A stretch of DNA of 64,000 bases from NCBI GenBank assembly GCA_028279245.1, contig JANQOE010000003.1:1-64000 (forward strand), read 5' to 3'. Position 1 is the first letter of the stretch; each line of letters opens with the position of its first letter. The position numbers were made by a program, and so were the translations under genes. The stretch is from Alphaproteobacteria bacterium. Its GTDB lineage: Bacteria; Pseudomonadota; Alphaproteobacteria; UBA6615. The notes below the pieces were generated by a model, which worked only from the letters and a program-made list of their open reading frames with translations, was not told the origin of the DNA and ran no database searches. Positions 38,632-48,335 of this stretch are shown here, in pieces.

Positions 38632-39194
38632 TCGGCGTCCACCCGGTCGCCGAGCCCGAAGAATTTGCCGTTACTCCACACGCCGAACCTGTCCGCGTTC
38701 TCGTCGCTCCCGTTCTCACCCAGTTCCACCAGCTCATAGTAGACCGGGCGCACGATCAGCGCCTCCAGTCCATCCCTGACCATCACATAGGGTGCGGGTC
38801 CACCCCGGTCAGCCGACCCACCGACGCGCAAGGGATGTTCCATGTCGAGTGGCACCGTTTCGTCCAAATTGGTCAGAAACCGAACGGTCTGCTTGCGACC
38901 GCTGCCGGCAACGGTCAGCGCCACGGCGGTAAAAGGTACGTCATCGACATCGATTCGCCCTTTTTCCACGGGAGTTTGCAGCCAGAATTGTCCCTTCGGG
39001 TCTTTACACAGCACCGAGGCGAACAACTTGACCAAAGCCGGTCGCAAGATGGGTGTGCCGCGATAATGCCATTCACCATCGCGTGTGATACGTATGTGGT
39101 AGTGCCCATGGTCAACCGGCGTCCGTTGAGAGTTATTCGTCGAGCGCTGCAGCCGCTCCGCAATTGCGTCAGGCTGACTGGATTGCCCTGTCAT
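38628..39194 (-). CDS. DUF1285 domain protein
   Basis: The 188-residue protein matches DUF1285 in its HIRITRDGEWHYRGTPILRP and LVKLFASVLCKDPKGQFWLQ segments. PVEKGRIDVDDVPFTAVAL and a final NGKFFGLGDR follow. The track runs to 39770 through the divergent moxR gene. The ATG at 39192-39194, with AGGA eight bases upstream, gives the normal length. It is the first gene of the DUF1285-NUDIX-DUF6111-cca unit, with 31 bases to the divergent moxR start. The molecular function is unknown. Confidence 0.87.
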   Translation of the reverse strand: MTGQSSQPDAIAERLQRSTNNSQRTPVDHGHYHIRITRDGEWHYRGTPILRPALVKLFASVLCKDPKGQFWLQTPVEKGRIDVDDVPFTAVALTVAGSGRKQTVRFLTNLDETVPLDMEHPLRVGGSADRGGPAPYVMVRDGLEALIVRPVYYELVELGENGSDENADRFGVWSNGKFFGLGDRVDAE

Positions 39195-39225
39195 ACGCCG
39201 CATCCCTAGTCCGAGGAGTAGTCTT

Positions 39226-40254
39226 TTGGTCACAAACGAAATGACTGTCGAGGGCCAGCGTACCGACGACAAGTCCTTTGACAGCCTACTCAATGAAATA
39301 GAGTTGCTCGGCCGGCGCCTGACCGATGTGCGCAGCAGCATTGGCCGCGTCATTTTCGGCCAGCAGGAAGTGATCGACGAAGCGCTGATCACGCTGCTGT
39401 CGGGCGGGCATGTGTTGCTGGTCGGCGTCCCCGGTCTCGCCAAGACGCGGCTGGTCGAAGTGCTCGGCACGGTCTTCGGACTGGAAGATCGGCGCATCCA
39501 ATGCACACCGGATCTGATGCCGGCTGACATCCTAGGCAGCGAGGTGTTGGAGCAAGACGACGACGGCCGCCGCGCCTTCCGCTTCATCAAGGGGCCGATC
39601 TTCACCCAGTTGTTGATGGCCGACGAAATCAACCGCGCCAGCCCGCGCACCCAGTCGGCATTACTGCAGGCGATGCAAGAACATCGGGTGTCGGTCGCCG
39701 GCGACGATCGGCCATTGCCGACCCCGTTCCATGTCTTGGCGACCCAGAACCCGTTAGAGCAAGAAGGCACCTACCCCTTGCCGGAAGCGCAACTCGACCG
39801 CTTCTTCATGCAGATCGACGTGACCTATCCGGACCAGGACGCCGAACGCCAGATGCTGCTGGCGACCACCGGTATCAGTGAGGATCGCGCTGACCAGGTG
39901 ATGGATGCGCAGCAACTGATCAGCGCGCAAAAGATGATTCGCCACATTCCGGTCGGCGAAAGTGTCGTCAACGCCATTCTGCAGTTGGTGCGCGATGCGC
40001 GTCCCGGCGTCTCCCAACGCGACGACATCGTGCGCCACATCGCCTGGGGCCCCGGTCCGCGCGCCAGTCAATGCCTGATGCTCGCCTGCCGCGCCCGCGC
40101 CGTCTTGCAAGGCCGCCTTTCGCCTTCCGTCGACGATGTGCTGGCACTCGCCGGACCGGTGCTGCGGCACCGCATGGCGCTCAACTTCGCGGCGCGCGCC
40201 GACTCCGTGTCGGTCGCCGACGTGATTGAGCAACTGTGTGTCCCGCTGCGCTAG
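39226..40254 (+). CDS. MoxR-family AAA+ ATPase
   Basis: MoxR ATPases act as chaperones that mature or activate partner complexes, usually with DUF58/VWA proteins. The 342-residue protein has Walker A in VLLVGVPGLAKTRLVEVLG and Walker B in LLMADEINRASPRTQSALLQ. Sensor-1 is in FHVLATQNPLEQEGTYPLPE, and a lid domain follows. The track start is a TTG with GAGGAG seven bases upstream. The alternative ATG (39241) lacks a ribosome binding site at proper distance, so the TTG is preferred. It heads a plus-strand operon. Confidence 0.9.
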   Translation: MVTNEMTVEGQRTDDKSFDSLLNEIELLGRRLTDVRSSIGRVIFGQQEVIDEALITLLSGGHVLLVGVPGLAKTRLVEVLGTVFGLEDRRIQCTPDLMPADILGSEVLEQDDDGRRAFRFIKGPIFTQLLMADEINRASPRTQSALLQAMQEHRVSVAGDDRPLPTPFHVLATQNPLEQEGTYPLPEAQLDRFFMQIDVTYPDQDAERQMLLATTGISEDRADQVMDAQQLISAQKMIRHIPVGESVVNAILQLVRDARPGVSQRDDIVRHIAWGPGPRASQCLMLACRARAVLQGRLSPSVDDVLALAGPVLRHRMALNFAARADSVSVADVIEQLCVPLR

Positions 40255-40263
40255 CCGCCGTTG

Positions 40264-41172
40264 ATGCCATCGCCGCAACGCCCCGTCGAACGGCACCACG
40301 CTGAAGCCCTCGCGGCGACGCTGCCGCCGCTGTTGGTAGCGGCCGAACGGGTTGCGGCGACGGTCGCCCAGGGCGTGCATGGCCGCCGCCGCGTCGGCCA
40401 GGGCGAAACCTTCTGGCAATACCGCCACTACGAAATCGGCGATCAGCCAAACCGCATCGACTGGCGCCGCTCCGCCCTCGGCGATGAGGTCTTCGTCCGC
40501 GAAACCGAATGGGAGGCGGCGCAGAGTGTCTGGCTGTGGCACGACACCTCCGCGTCGATGGACTACGCCAGCGGCGACTGGCCGGCCAAAGGTCACCGCG
40601 CCGCGTTGCTGACCATCGCCTTGATGGCCTTGCTGGTGCGTGGCGGTGAACGCATTGCACTTCTCGGCGCGGAGGGTCCGCCAAGCAGCGGCAACGCGGC
40701 ACTGCATCGCCTGGCGGAAACGGCAATCCACAGGCTCGTCACCGCCGACGAGGACACCGTCGACAGCCTGCCGCCGTTAACCCCGCTGCCACGCCACGCC
40801 GCGGTCGTGCTGATCGGCGACTTCCTCGCCCGTCCGGAGGACATCGACCGCGCCATCCGCACCATCTCCGGCCGCGGCGTGCGCGGTCATCTGGTGCAGG
40901 TGCTTGATCCCACGGAAATCGAGATGCCGTTTAGCGGTCGCAACCGTTTCCTCGGCCTGGAAGCCGAGGGCGACCTGCTCGTCGGCCGCGCCGAACAATT
41001 GCGGGCGCCTTATCTCGAACGCCTTGCCGAACTCCAGGCCCGTCTCGCCGACCTGGCCCGCCTCGCCGGTTGGACCTTCGCTGTCCACCGCACCGATCAC
41101 ACACCGCAATCGGCGCTGCTTGCCCTATATATGGCGCTAACCGCACCACGCCCCGTGGAGGCTGTGTGTTAG
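40264..41172 (+). CDS. DUF58 domain protein (MoxR partner)
   Basis: The 302-residue protein has the DUF58 signature in GVHGRRRVGQGETFWQYRHY and EIGDQPNRIDWRRSA near residue 45-75. A VWA-like fold follows, with SVWLWHDTSASMDYASG (MIDAS-type DxSxS region). DUF58 proteins are encoded beside MoxR and are thought to be its client or adaptor. It has no predicted membrane span. It starts nine bases after the MoxR stop and overlaps the next gene by seven bases. Confidence 0.88.
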   Translation: MPSPQRPVERHHAEALAATLPPLLVAAERVAATVAQGVHGRRRVGQGETFWQYRHYEIGDQPNRIDWRRSALGDEVFVRETEWEAAQSVWLWHDTSASMDYASGDWPAKGHRAALLTIALMALLVRGGERIALLGAEGPPSSGNAALHRLAETAIHRLVTADEDTVDSLPPLTPLPRHAAVVLIGDFLARPEDIDRAIRTISGRGVRGHLVQVLDPTEIEMPFSGRNRFLGLEAEGDLLVGRAEQLRAPYLERLAELQARLADLARLAGWTFAVHRTDHTPQSALLALYMALTAPRPVEAVC

Positions 41173-43880
41173 CTCTCGGCCCGTTGGCTTTCGTTGCGCC
41201 CTGGTTGCTCACCGCATTGGTGACCTTGCCGGTCCTGTGGTGGCTGTTGCGCGCCGTACCCCCATCACCGCGCCGTCTTCCGTTCCCGGCGATCCGCCTG
41301 CTGTTCGGTTTGGAGCGCACTGAGGAGACGCCCCACCGCACGCCCTGGTGGCTGTTGCTGCTGCGTCTACTGATTGCGGCGCTCCTCATCGTCGGCCTCG
41401 CCCACCCCATCCTCAACCCGAGTGCGCGGCTGCAGGGCAGTGGCCCCTTGCTGCTCCTCGTCGACAACGGGTGGGCGGCGGCCAAAGGGTGGGATATCCG
41501 CCAAGCCACCATCGAGGAACAAATCGACGCGGCCGAACGCGATGGTAAGCAGGTCGTGCTACTGCCCACGGCCATCGAAACCACCCGGACCGCGGCGCCG
41601 CCACCCCGTTTGCTGCGCCCCGCCGAGGCGCGCCGCATCGCCCTCAACCTCTCGCCACGCCCGTGGCCGACTGACCGCATCGCCGCCCTCGACCGTCTGG
41701 AAGAGGTGGCGTTCGAGGGCTCGGTGAACGTCATTTGGATCAGCGACGGCCTCGACGCCGACAACGCGTCGGTGGTTGCCGAACGTCTGCAGCGTCTCGG
41801 CTCGCTGACCGTATTGCGCGACGACCTGTTAACCCAGCCTTTCCTGCTGACCGAGCTAGCCAGCGACAGCACCTCCGGCGCCACCATCACCGCGCGCCGC
41901 GGCATGACCGGCAGCGGCAACATCGCCACTGTCACGGCACTGCGCGAAGATGGCCGCATCGTCGCCAGCGAACAGCTCGAATTCGCGCCGGGTGACGACA
42001 TCGCGACCGCGGACTTCGCCCTGCCGGCGGAACTGCGCAACGACATCGCCAGGTTTGTCATCGAGCGCGAATCCAGCGCCGGCGCCGTGATGCTGGTCGA
42101 CGAAGGCTTCCGCCGCCGCCCCATCGGTCTGGTCTCCAGCGAAACCGCCGAACTCAGCCAGCCGCTGCTTGGCGATCTGTATTACCTGGAACGCGCCCTC
42201 GAGCCCTTCACCGAAGTCCGGCGCGGGGTTTTGGAAGAGTTGCTGCGTCGTGATCTGGCGGTCCTCGCCCTCGCCGACATCGGCCGTCTCACCGATGCCG
42301 AGCTGGTGCGTTTGACCGAATGGGTCGACGCTGGCGGCATGCTGGTACGCTTTGCCGGCCCCCGTCTCGCCGACGGCGAAGGTGATCTGCTGCCCGTCAC
42401 CTTGCGCCGCGGCGGTCGCATCTTCGGCGGCGTCATGACCTGGGAGCAACCGGCGCGCCTCGCCCCCTTCGAGCCCGGTACGCCCTTCGAGGGTGTGCCC
42501 ATCCCGCCGGACGTCATTGTCGGTCAGCAAGTCCTCGCCGAACCGACACCCGACCTCAGCAGCAAGACTTGGGCGCGCCTCGAAGACGGCACGCCCCTTG
42601 TCACCGGCGACCGGTTCGGCGCCGGCTGGCTGGTCCTGGTGCACACCACCGCCAACGCCTCCTGGTCAAACCTGTCTCTGTCCGGCCTGTACGTCGACAT
42701 GTTGCGCCGGCTCGTCAATTTGAGCCAAGGCGTCGAAAGCCAGGAGGAAACCGATCAGCCCGTGCCCGCCTACCGTTTGCTGGACGGTTTCGGCCGCCTC
42801 GGCGAACCGAAGGCCGCCGCCGTCACCGTGCTGGGGGCGGCCTTGAATGAAGCGGCAATCGGCCCGGACCTGATCCCCGGCTTCTACGGCACTGAAACGT
42901 CGCGCCGCGCCGTCAACTTGGGCGATGTGATCAACGAACTCGCGCCGCTCGACGATCTGCCGAGCGGCGTCTCGGTCGACGCATACGGTCCGGCCTCCCA
43001 GTTCGACCTGCGCCCCTGGTTGCTCACCACGGCGCTACTCCTGTTACTGGCCGACTTCATCATCAGTCTCGGTCTGCGCGGCCTTATCCGCCCGAGCTTT
43101 GCCACCGGCGCAGCATTGCTCTTCCTGATCCCCCTCGCCGACCAACCGGCCCACGCCCAGTCCGATGACGAATTCGCCTTGGCCGCGACGCTGCAATCGC
43201 GCCTCGCCTACGTGCTGACCGACGACCGACGCATCAACGACATCAGCCACGCCGGTTTGGCCGGCCTGTCCGAGACCCTGCGGGCCCGCACCTCGGTGGA
43301 ACCGGGCGAACCCCTGGGCATCGACATCGAGGCCGACGAGCTGTCCTTCTTTCCGCTGATCTACTGGCCGCTCATCGAAACCGAACCGGCGCCGTCCGAC
43401 GCCACCGTCGCCCGCCTCAACGAATACCTGCGCAACGGCGGCACCATCCTGTTCGACACTCGCGACCAGCAGTTGGCCATAGGCGGCCGCACCCCCGGCA
43501 ACGCCGTGCTGCAACGGGTCGTCGGCGCCCTCGACGTGCCGCCCCTGACCCACGTCCCGCCGGATCATGTGCTGACCAAATCCTTCTATCTGATGCAGGA
43601 TTTCCCCGGCCGTTGGGCCGGCGGCAATCTGTGGGTGCAGCAGCCCGACAGCCGCGTCAACGACGGCGTCTCGCCGATCATCCTCGGCAGCAACGACTAC
43701 GCCGCCGCCTGGGCCGCCGATGAGTTCGGCCGGCCGCTGTTCCCGGCTGTACCCGGCGGCGAACGCCAGCGCGAGATGGCGCTGCGCTTTGGCGTCAACC
43801 TCGTCATGTATGCCCTGACCGGTAATTACAAAGCGGACCAGGTGCACGTCCCAGCGATCCTCGAGCGGCTCGGCCAATGA
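41166..43880 (+). CDS. BatA-like N-terminus plus DUF4159 membrane protein
   Basis: The 904-residue protein starts with two hydrophobic helices (FVAPWLLTALVTLPVLWWLL, and LLRLLIAALLIVGLAHPILN), as in BatA/aerotolerance proteins. A VWA-like region with LLLLVDNGWAAAKGW follows. A third membrane helix near residues 660-680 precedes the C-terminal DUF4159 domain (LAYVLTDDRRINDISHAGLA ... NEYLRNGGTILFDTRDQQLA). I chose the GTG at 41166, which has GGAGG four bases upstream. The track start lies inside the DUF58 gene. It probably spans the inner membrane with a periplasmic or cytoplasmic sensor-like end. Confidence 0.85.
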   Translation: MLALGPLAFVAPWLLTALVTLPVLWWLLRAVPPSPRRLPFPAIRLLFGLERTEETPHRTPWWLLLLRLLIAALLIVGLAHPILNPSARLQGSGPLLLLVDNGWAAAKGWDIRQATIEEQIDAAERDGKQVVLLPTAIETTRTAAPPPRLLRPAEARRIALNLSPRPWPTDRIAALDRLEEVAFEGSVNVIWISDGLDADNASVVAERLQRLGSLTVLRDDLLTQPFLLTELASDSTSGATITARRGMTGSGNIATVTALREDGRIVASEQLEFAPGDDIATADFALPAELRNDIARFVIERESSAGAVMLVDEGFRRRPIGLVSSETAELSQPLLGDLYYLERALEPFTEVRRGVLEELLRRDLAVLALADIGRLTDAELVRLTEWVDAGGMLVRFAGPRLADGEGDLLPVTLRRGGRIFGGVMTWEQPARLAPFEPGTPFEGVPIPPDVIVGQQVLAEPTPDLSSKTWARLEDGTPLVTGDRFGAGWLVLVHTTANASWSNLSLSGLYVDMLRRLVNLSQGVESQEETDQPVPAYRLLDGFGRLGEPKAAAVTVLGAALNEAAIGPDLIPGFYGTETSRRAVNLGDVINELAPLDDLPSGVSVDAYGPASQFDLRPWLLTTALLLLLADFIISLGLRGLIRPSFATGAALLFLIPLADQPAHAQSDDEFALAATLQSRLAYVLTDDRRINDISHAGLAGLSETLRARTSVEPGEPLGIDIEADELSFFPLIYWPLIETEPAPSDATVARLNEYLRNGGTILFDTRDQQLAIGGRTPGNAVLQRVVGALDVPPLTHVPPDHVLTKSFYLMQDFPGRWAGGNLWVQQPDSRVNDGVSPIILGSNDYAAAWAADEFGRPLFPAVPGGERQREMALRFGVNLVMYALTGNYKADQVHVPAILERLGQ

Positions 43881-45973
43881 CCGCCCTGTCCCTCGACTGG
43901 AGTCCGCTGATCCCGCTGTCGCTGTTGATCGGTCTGGCGGTCCTGGTCGGCACCGCCCTGGTCGCCGGCATCCTGCTGCGCGCCGGCGGCATCGCCTGGC
44001 GCACCCTCGCCGCTGCGGCGCTGCTCGTCGCCCTCGGCAATCCGGCAATGGTGGTCGAAGACCGCGAACCATTGACCGACATCGGCGTCGTCATCGTCGA
44101 CGAAACCGCCAGCCAGCGCGTTGGTGATCGCGCGGTCCGCACCGCCACGGCGCTCGAACACATCGAGTCCAGCTATGGCGACGACGACTCCCTCGAATTG
44201 CGTGTCGTCCGCGTCGGCCCCGGCGGCGGTGAGGCCGGCAGCGCCCCGGTCGACGGCACCCGCCTGTTCGGCCCCCTCGACCGCGCGTTGGCCGAAATCC
44301 CGCGTCAGCGATTGGCCGGCGCCTTCCTGATCACCGACGGCCAGGTACACGACGCACCCGCCCAGAACATCGCCTCAGAGATCGGCGCGCCGGTGCACAC
44401 CATGCTCACCGGTGAGCGCAACGAGGGCGATCGCGTCCTAACCGTCGTCGAAGCCCCGAAGTTCGGCCTCGTCGGAGAGATCGCCCGCGTCAATGTCCGC
44501 ATCGACGATCCCGCTGGCACCGGTCTGCGCCAGGCCCGCCTGGCCCTGCGTCGTGACGGCGCCGATACCAGCGAGACCGTCATCGTCCCGGTCGGCATTC
44601 CGCACATGATCGATCTGCTGGTCGACCGCGGCGGCCCCAGCGTGTTCGAACTCGAAGTCGAAGCGGGACCGCAGGAACTGTCCCTCGCCAACAACCGCAC
44701 CGTGGTCGTCGTCAACGGCGTGCGCGACCGGCTGCGCGTGCTGCTCGTTTCGGGACAGCCCCATCCCGGCGAACGCACTTGGCGCAACCTGCTGAAAGCC
44801 GATCCCTCCGTCGACCTCGTTCACTTCACCATCCTCCGCCCGCCGGAAAAACAAGACGGCACCCCGGTCCGCGAACTCAGCCTGATCGCCTTTCCGATCC
44901 GCGAATTGTTCGAAATCAAGCTGCAAGAGTTCGACCTGATCATCTTCGACAACTACCAGCGCCGTGGCGTGCTGCCCCAATTTTATCTCGGCAACATCGC
45001 CAACTATGTCGCGTCCGGCGGCGCACTACTGGAGGCCTCCGGTGAAAGCTTCGCCAGCGCCTTCAGCCTCTTCCGCACGCCCCTCGTCGAAGTACTGCCC
45101 GGCGAGCCAACCGGCGGCGTGCTGGAGCAACCGTTCCGCGCCACAGTCACCGACATGGGCGGCCGTCATCCGGTGACCGCGACCCTCGCCGGTGGCGGCG
45201 ACGATCCCGACTGGGGCCGCTGGTTCCGCCAGATCGAGGTACAGCCTCGGTCCGGCGCCGTGGTAATGGAAGGCGCCGCCAATCAGCCCCTGCTGATCCT
45301 CGACCGCGTCGGCGAAGGCCGGGTCGCCCAATTCGCTAGCGACCACATCTGGCTGTGGGCCCGCAACTACGAAGGCGGCGGCCCATACAACGAACTGCTA
45401 CGCCGCCTCGCCCATTGGCTGATGCGCGAACCTGAGCTGGAAGAGGATCGCCTGATCGGCCAGCTCCGCAACGACCAACTCGAAATCTCCCGCCAGAGCC
45501 TCGAAGAAGACCCGTCACCCGTCACCGTCGAGTTCCCGTCGGGCCGTATTGAAGAGGTCATCCTCTCGCCAGAACGCGGCGGTGTCGACAGTGGCAGCCT
45601 CAGGGTCGACGAAGCCGGTCTCTATCGTCTGACCGACGGCAGCCGCACCGCCGTCGCCGCGGTCGGCACACTGAACCCGCTGGAGTTCACTGACCTGGTG
45701 ACCACCGAGACCCTGCTGCGCCCGGTTGCCGCGGCCACCGGAGGCGGGATCGCCTGGTTGCAAGACGGCGCTCTGCCGGATCTGCGCCGCCTCAACGCCG
45801 GCCGCGACATGGCCGGCAACATCGCCGCCGGCAACCGCCCCTGGCTCGGCCTCCGCCGCAACGGCGAGTTCACGGTGCAAGGTGTCAATCAGGTCTCCTT
45901 ACTGCCCGCCCTGATCACCCTGCTCGTCGGCCTCACCGCCGCCCTGCTCGCCTGGCGCCGCGAAAGCCGGTAG
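43877..45973 (+). CDS. Large membrane protein with glutamine-amidotransferase-like domain
   Basis: The 698-residue protein starts with two membrane helices (PLIPLSLLIGLAVLVGTALV; AWRTLAAAALLVALGNPAMV) and a VWA-like stretch. Its central part resembles the class I amidotransferase-like fold: RVLLVSGQPHPGERTWRNLL, DLIIFDNYQRRGVLPQFYLG and an ASGGALLEASGES segment. No canonical catalytic cysteine triad is evident, so enzyme activity is doubtful. A final helix (LPALITLLVGLTAALLAW) anchors the C-terminus. It overlaps the DUF4159 gene (ATGA), completing the MoxR module. Confidence 0.8.
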   Translation: MTALSLDWSPLIPLSLLIGLAVLVGTALVAGILLRAGGIAWRTLAAAALLVALGNPAMVVEDREPLTDIGVVIVDETASQRVGDRAVRTATALEHIESSYGDDDSLELRVVRVGPGGGEAGSAPVDGTRLFGPLDRALAEIPRQRLAGAFLITDGQVHDAPAQNIASEIGAPVHTMLTGERNEGDRVLTVVEAPKFGLVGEIARVNVRIDDPAGTGLRQARLALRRDGADTSETVIVPVGIPHMIDLLVDRGGPSVFELEVEAGPQELSLANNRTVVVVNGVRDRLRVLLVSGQPHPGERTWRNLLKADPSVDLVHFTILRPPEKQDGTPVRELSLIAFPIRELFEIKLQEFDLIIFDNYQRRGVLPQFYLGNIANYVASGGALLEASGESFASAFSLFRTPLVEVLPGEPTGGVLEQPFRATVTDMGGRHPVTATLAGGGDDPDWGRWFRQIEVQPRSGAVVMEGAANQPLLILDRVGEGRVAQFASDHIWLWARNYEGGGPYNELLRRLAHWLMREPELEEDRLIGQLRNDQLEISRQSLEEDPSPVTVEFPSGRIEEVILSPERGGVDSGSLRVDEAGLYRLTDGSRTAVAAVGTLNPLEFTDLVTTETLLRPVAAATGGGIAWLQDGALPDLRRLNAGRDMAGNIAAGNRPWLGLRRNGEFTVQGVNQVSLLPALITLLVGLTAALLAWRRESR

Positions 45974-46006
45974 CCTCCGCCACCACAGCGTCCCATATCT
46001 GCGGGG

Positions 46007-46957
46007 ATGCAACCCACAGCCCGCCGCAAGCTTCACAACGCCCTTCACTCCACCGTGCTGATCGGCGGCATGATGCTCATCGTCAGCGCCTGCACCTGGG
46101 CCGTGGCCGGCGCCACCGGCGTTGTCTGGGCAGCGGCAGGCATTGCACTCGTCCTAGTCCTCTCGCCGTCGATCCCGCCGCACCTCGTGCTGCGCATGTA
46201 TCAGGCGCAGCCGCTTGGCCCACACAGCTTTCCCGAAGGCCACACCATCATGCGGGAGCTCGCGGTGCGCGCCGAACTGCCCAACTTGCCGCAGCTCTAC
46301 TATGTGCCGAGCAACACCCTGAACGCTTTCTCCGTCGGGACGCGCAATGGCGCGGCTGTCGCCGTCACCGATGGCATGCTCCGCGCCCTAACGTTGCGCG
46401 AATTGGCCGCCGTGTTGGCACACGAAATGAGCCACATTGCCAACAATGATCTCTGGATCATGAAGCTAGCCGATGTCATCAGCCGGGCGACGTCATTCTT
46501 GTCCTACTTCGGTATCTTCCTGTTGTTGCTCAACATCCCGCTGATGATGACCACCGCCGCCACCGTGCCGTGGTCGCTCGTGCTCTTGTTCGTCTTCGCA
46601 CCGACCCTGATGAGCTTGTTGCAGTTGGCGTTGTCGCGCACCCGCGAATACGACGCCGATCTCGACGCCGCGCGCCTGACCGCCGATCCCACGGCACTCG
46701 CCAGCGCGCTAGCGAAACTCGAACGCTACCAGGGCCGTTTCTGGGAAGAGCTATTCCTGCCCGGCCGCCGCATCCCCGAACCATCGCTGCTGCGCACCCA
46801 TCCGCCCACCGATGAACGCGTCCGGCGCCTCATGGAACTCGCCGACCAACAGCGCCCCCTCGCCTATCCCCACGAGCCCGACCGGGTCTACGTCCCCGCC
46901 GGGTTCCAGCTTGTGCAGCGCCCGCCCCGCTGGCGCCGCAGCGGCCCGTGGTACTGA
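46007..46957 (+). CDS. M48-family membrane zinc metalloprotease, HtpX-like
   Basis: HtpX-type proteases degrade damaged membrane proteins. The 316-residue protein has two N-terminal membrane helices (STVLIGGMMLIVSACTWAVA and following). The zinc site is in ELAAVLAHEMSHIANNDLWI (HEMSH), and two further helices precede ALSRTREYDADLDAARLTAD, which carries the third zinc ligand. It lies 33 bases after the MoxR module and may be co-expressed with it. It is related to HtpX but somewhat divergent. Confidence 0.88.
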   Translation: MQPTARRKLHNALHSTVLIGGMMLIVSACTWAVAGATGVVWAAAGIALVLVLSPSIPPHLVLRMYQAQPLGPHSFPEGHTIMRELAVRAELPNLPQLYYVPSNTLNAFSVGTRNGAAVAVTDGMLRALTLRELAAVLAHEMSHIANNDLWIMKLADVISRATSFLSYFGIFLLLLNIPLMMTTAATVPWSLVLLFVFAPTLMSLLQLALSRTREYDADLDAARLTADPTALASALAKLERYQGRFWEELFLPGRRIPEPSLLRTHPPTDERVRRLMELADQQRPLAYPHEPDRVYVPAGFQLVQRPPRWRRSGPWY

Positions 46958-46961
46958 CCCG

Positions 46962-47510
46962 ATGCATTTGATCCTCGCCTCGCTGATGGCCGTCCTCGCT
47001 TTCGCCAGTGCCGCATCTGCCCAAAGCAACACCACGGTCACCGCCCACGCCTATGCGCCGATCCCCGACGTCGCCGCGGTGACGGTCGTGCCGAAACAGG
47101 ACACGGACCTCAATCAGCGCCTCACCGCCGAGTTCGAACGCACTCTGCAGAACGCCGGATACGTCATCGCACCAGGTGGTATCGAATGGCATTTCGACAC
47201 CACGGTGTCCTCGGCCGCATCATCGGCGCCGCCCATCGAACTCTTCGGCAGTTTCGGCAACCGCAGCGGCTCCGATGATTTCGGCGCCAGCTTCCGCCTA
47301 CCGTTCACCGGACAACCCGCCGATCGCCGCGCCAACACCTTTCGGCTATTGGTGGAGCTGAAAACACCCGACGAAGCACTAGTTTGGGCCGCTGTGATGT
47401 CGTCCAGCATCACCCGGCTAGATCGCTTCAGCCTCGGCCGTCGCATGGTCCCTGAGTTCGTCGCAATCGCCGGCGAACAGCATGACCGCGTCGCCATCAA
47501 CCTCGACTAA
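46962..47510 (+). CDS. Secreted protein of unknown function
   Basis: The 182-residue protein has a signal peptide (HLILASLMAVLAFASAASAQ). The mature part begins SNTTVTAHAYAPIPDVAAVT, then LNQRLTAEFERTLQNAGYVI, which recalls DUF4136-like envelope proteins, but the match is weak. The track start (46812) lies inside the protease gene. The ATG at 46962, four bases after its stop, gives a proper signal sequence. It may be a periplasmic partner of the M48 protease. Function not recognised. Confidence 0.7.
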   Translation: MHLILASLMAVLAFASAASAQSNTTVTAHAYAPIPDVAAVTVVPKQDTDLNQRLTAEFERTLQNAGYVIAPGGIEWHFDTTVSSAASSAPPIELFGSFGNRSGSDDFGASFRLPFTGQPADRRANTFRLLVELKTPDEALVWAAVMSSSITRLDRFSLGRRMVPEFVAIAGEQHDRVAINLD

Positions 47511-47525
47511 AGAGATCAGAAGCTT

Positions 47526-48335
47526 TCAGTTTACCGCCGCCGGCCGCGCGATTTCCTCAGCTGTCATCTTCACCTCCATCGCTCCGGTCATGATGGCCAC
47601 CGCCTCAGCCATCGTATGCGACTGCGGTGTCACCACCGCAGCGCGCCGGCCGAGCCGCTGGATGTGAATACGGTCGGCGACCTCGAACACATGCGGCATG
47701 TTGTGGCTGATCAGGATCACCGGCAGCCCTCGGTCCCGCACATCGCGGATCAGTTGCAGCACCTTCTGCGATTCCTTCACGCCCAGGGCCGCCGTCGGCT
47801 CGTCCATGATGACCACCCGTTGCCCGAACGCCGCCGCCCGCGCCACGGCCACGCCTTGGCGCTGGCCGCCCGACAATGTCTCCACCGCCTGATGCATGTC
47901 CTGGATCGTCAACAGTCCGAGCTGACTCAGCTCCCGCTTCGCATCCTCGCGCATGCCTTTGTGGTCCAGCATCCGCAGATACTTCCCGCGCCAGCCCGGC
48001 ACCCGCCGCTCCCGGCCCAGGAACAGGTTCGTCGCAATGTCGAGGGCCGGACAGACCGCGAGGTTCTGGTACACCGTCTGAATGCCGGCATCCTGCGCAT
48101 CCGTCGGTTCGTTGAAATGCACCTTGTCACCGTCGAGCAGAATGTCGCCCCGGTCCGGTACCACGGCGCCGGAGAAGCATTTGATCAGGGTCGACTTGCC
48201 GGCACCGTTGTCGCCGATCACCCCGAGCACCTCGCCGGGATACAGTTCGAAATCCGCGTGGTCGAGCGCCACCACCCGCCCATAGCGTTTGACCAACGAT
48301 GTCGCTTGAAGCACCGGCTGCGGCGCGGCAGTCAT
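47526..48335 (-). CDS. frcA: Sugar ABC transporter ATP-binding protein, FrcA-type
   Basis: The 269-residue ATPase energises sugar uptake. It has Walker A GVIGDNGAGKSTLIKCFSGA, the C-loop ETLSGGQRQGVAVARAAAFG, Walker B VVIMDEPTAALGVKESQKVL and an H-loop ILISHNMPHVFEVADRIHI. It is a single ABC module, as in FrcA, not the double module of RbsA/XylG. The ATG at 48333-48335 overlaps the permease stop (ATGA). The track start at 48410 lies in the permease gene. The order binding protein-permease-ATPase matches frcBCA. Confidence 0.88.
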   Translation of the reverse strand: MTAAPQPVLQATSLVKRYGRVVALDHADFELYPGEVLGVIGDNGAGKSTLIKCFSGAVVPDRGDILLDGDKVHFNEPTDAQDAGIQTVYQNLAVCPALDIATNLFLGRERRVPGWRGKYLRMLDHKGMREDAKRELSQLGLLTIQDMHQAVETLSGGQRQGVAVARAAAFGQRVVIMDEPTAALGVKESQKVLQLIRDVRDRGLPVILISHNMPHVFEVADRIHIQRLGRRAAVVTPQSHTMAEAVAIMTGAMEVKMTAEEIARPAAVN

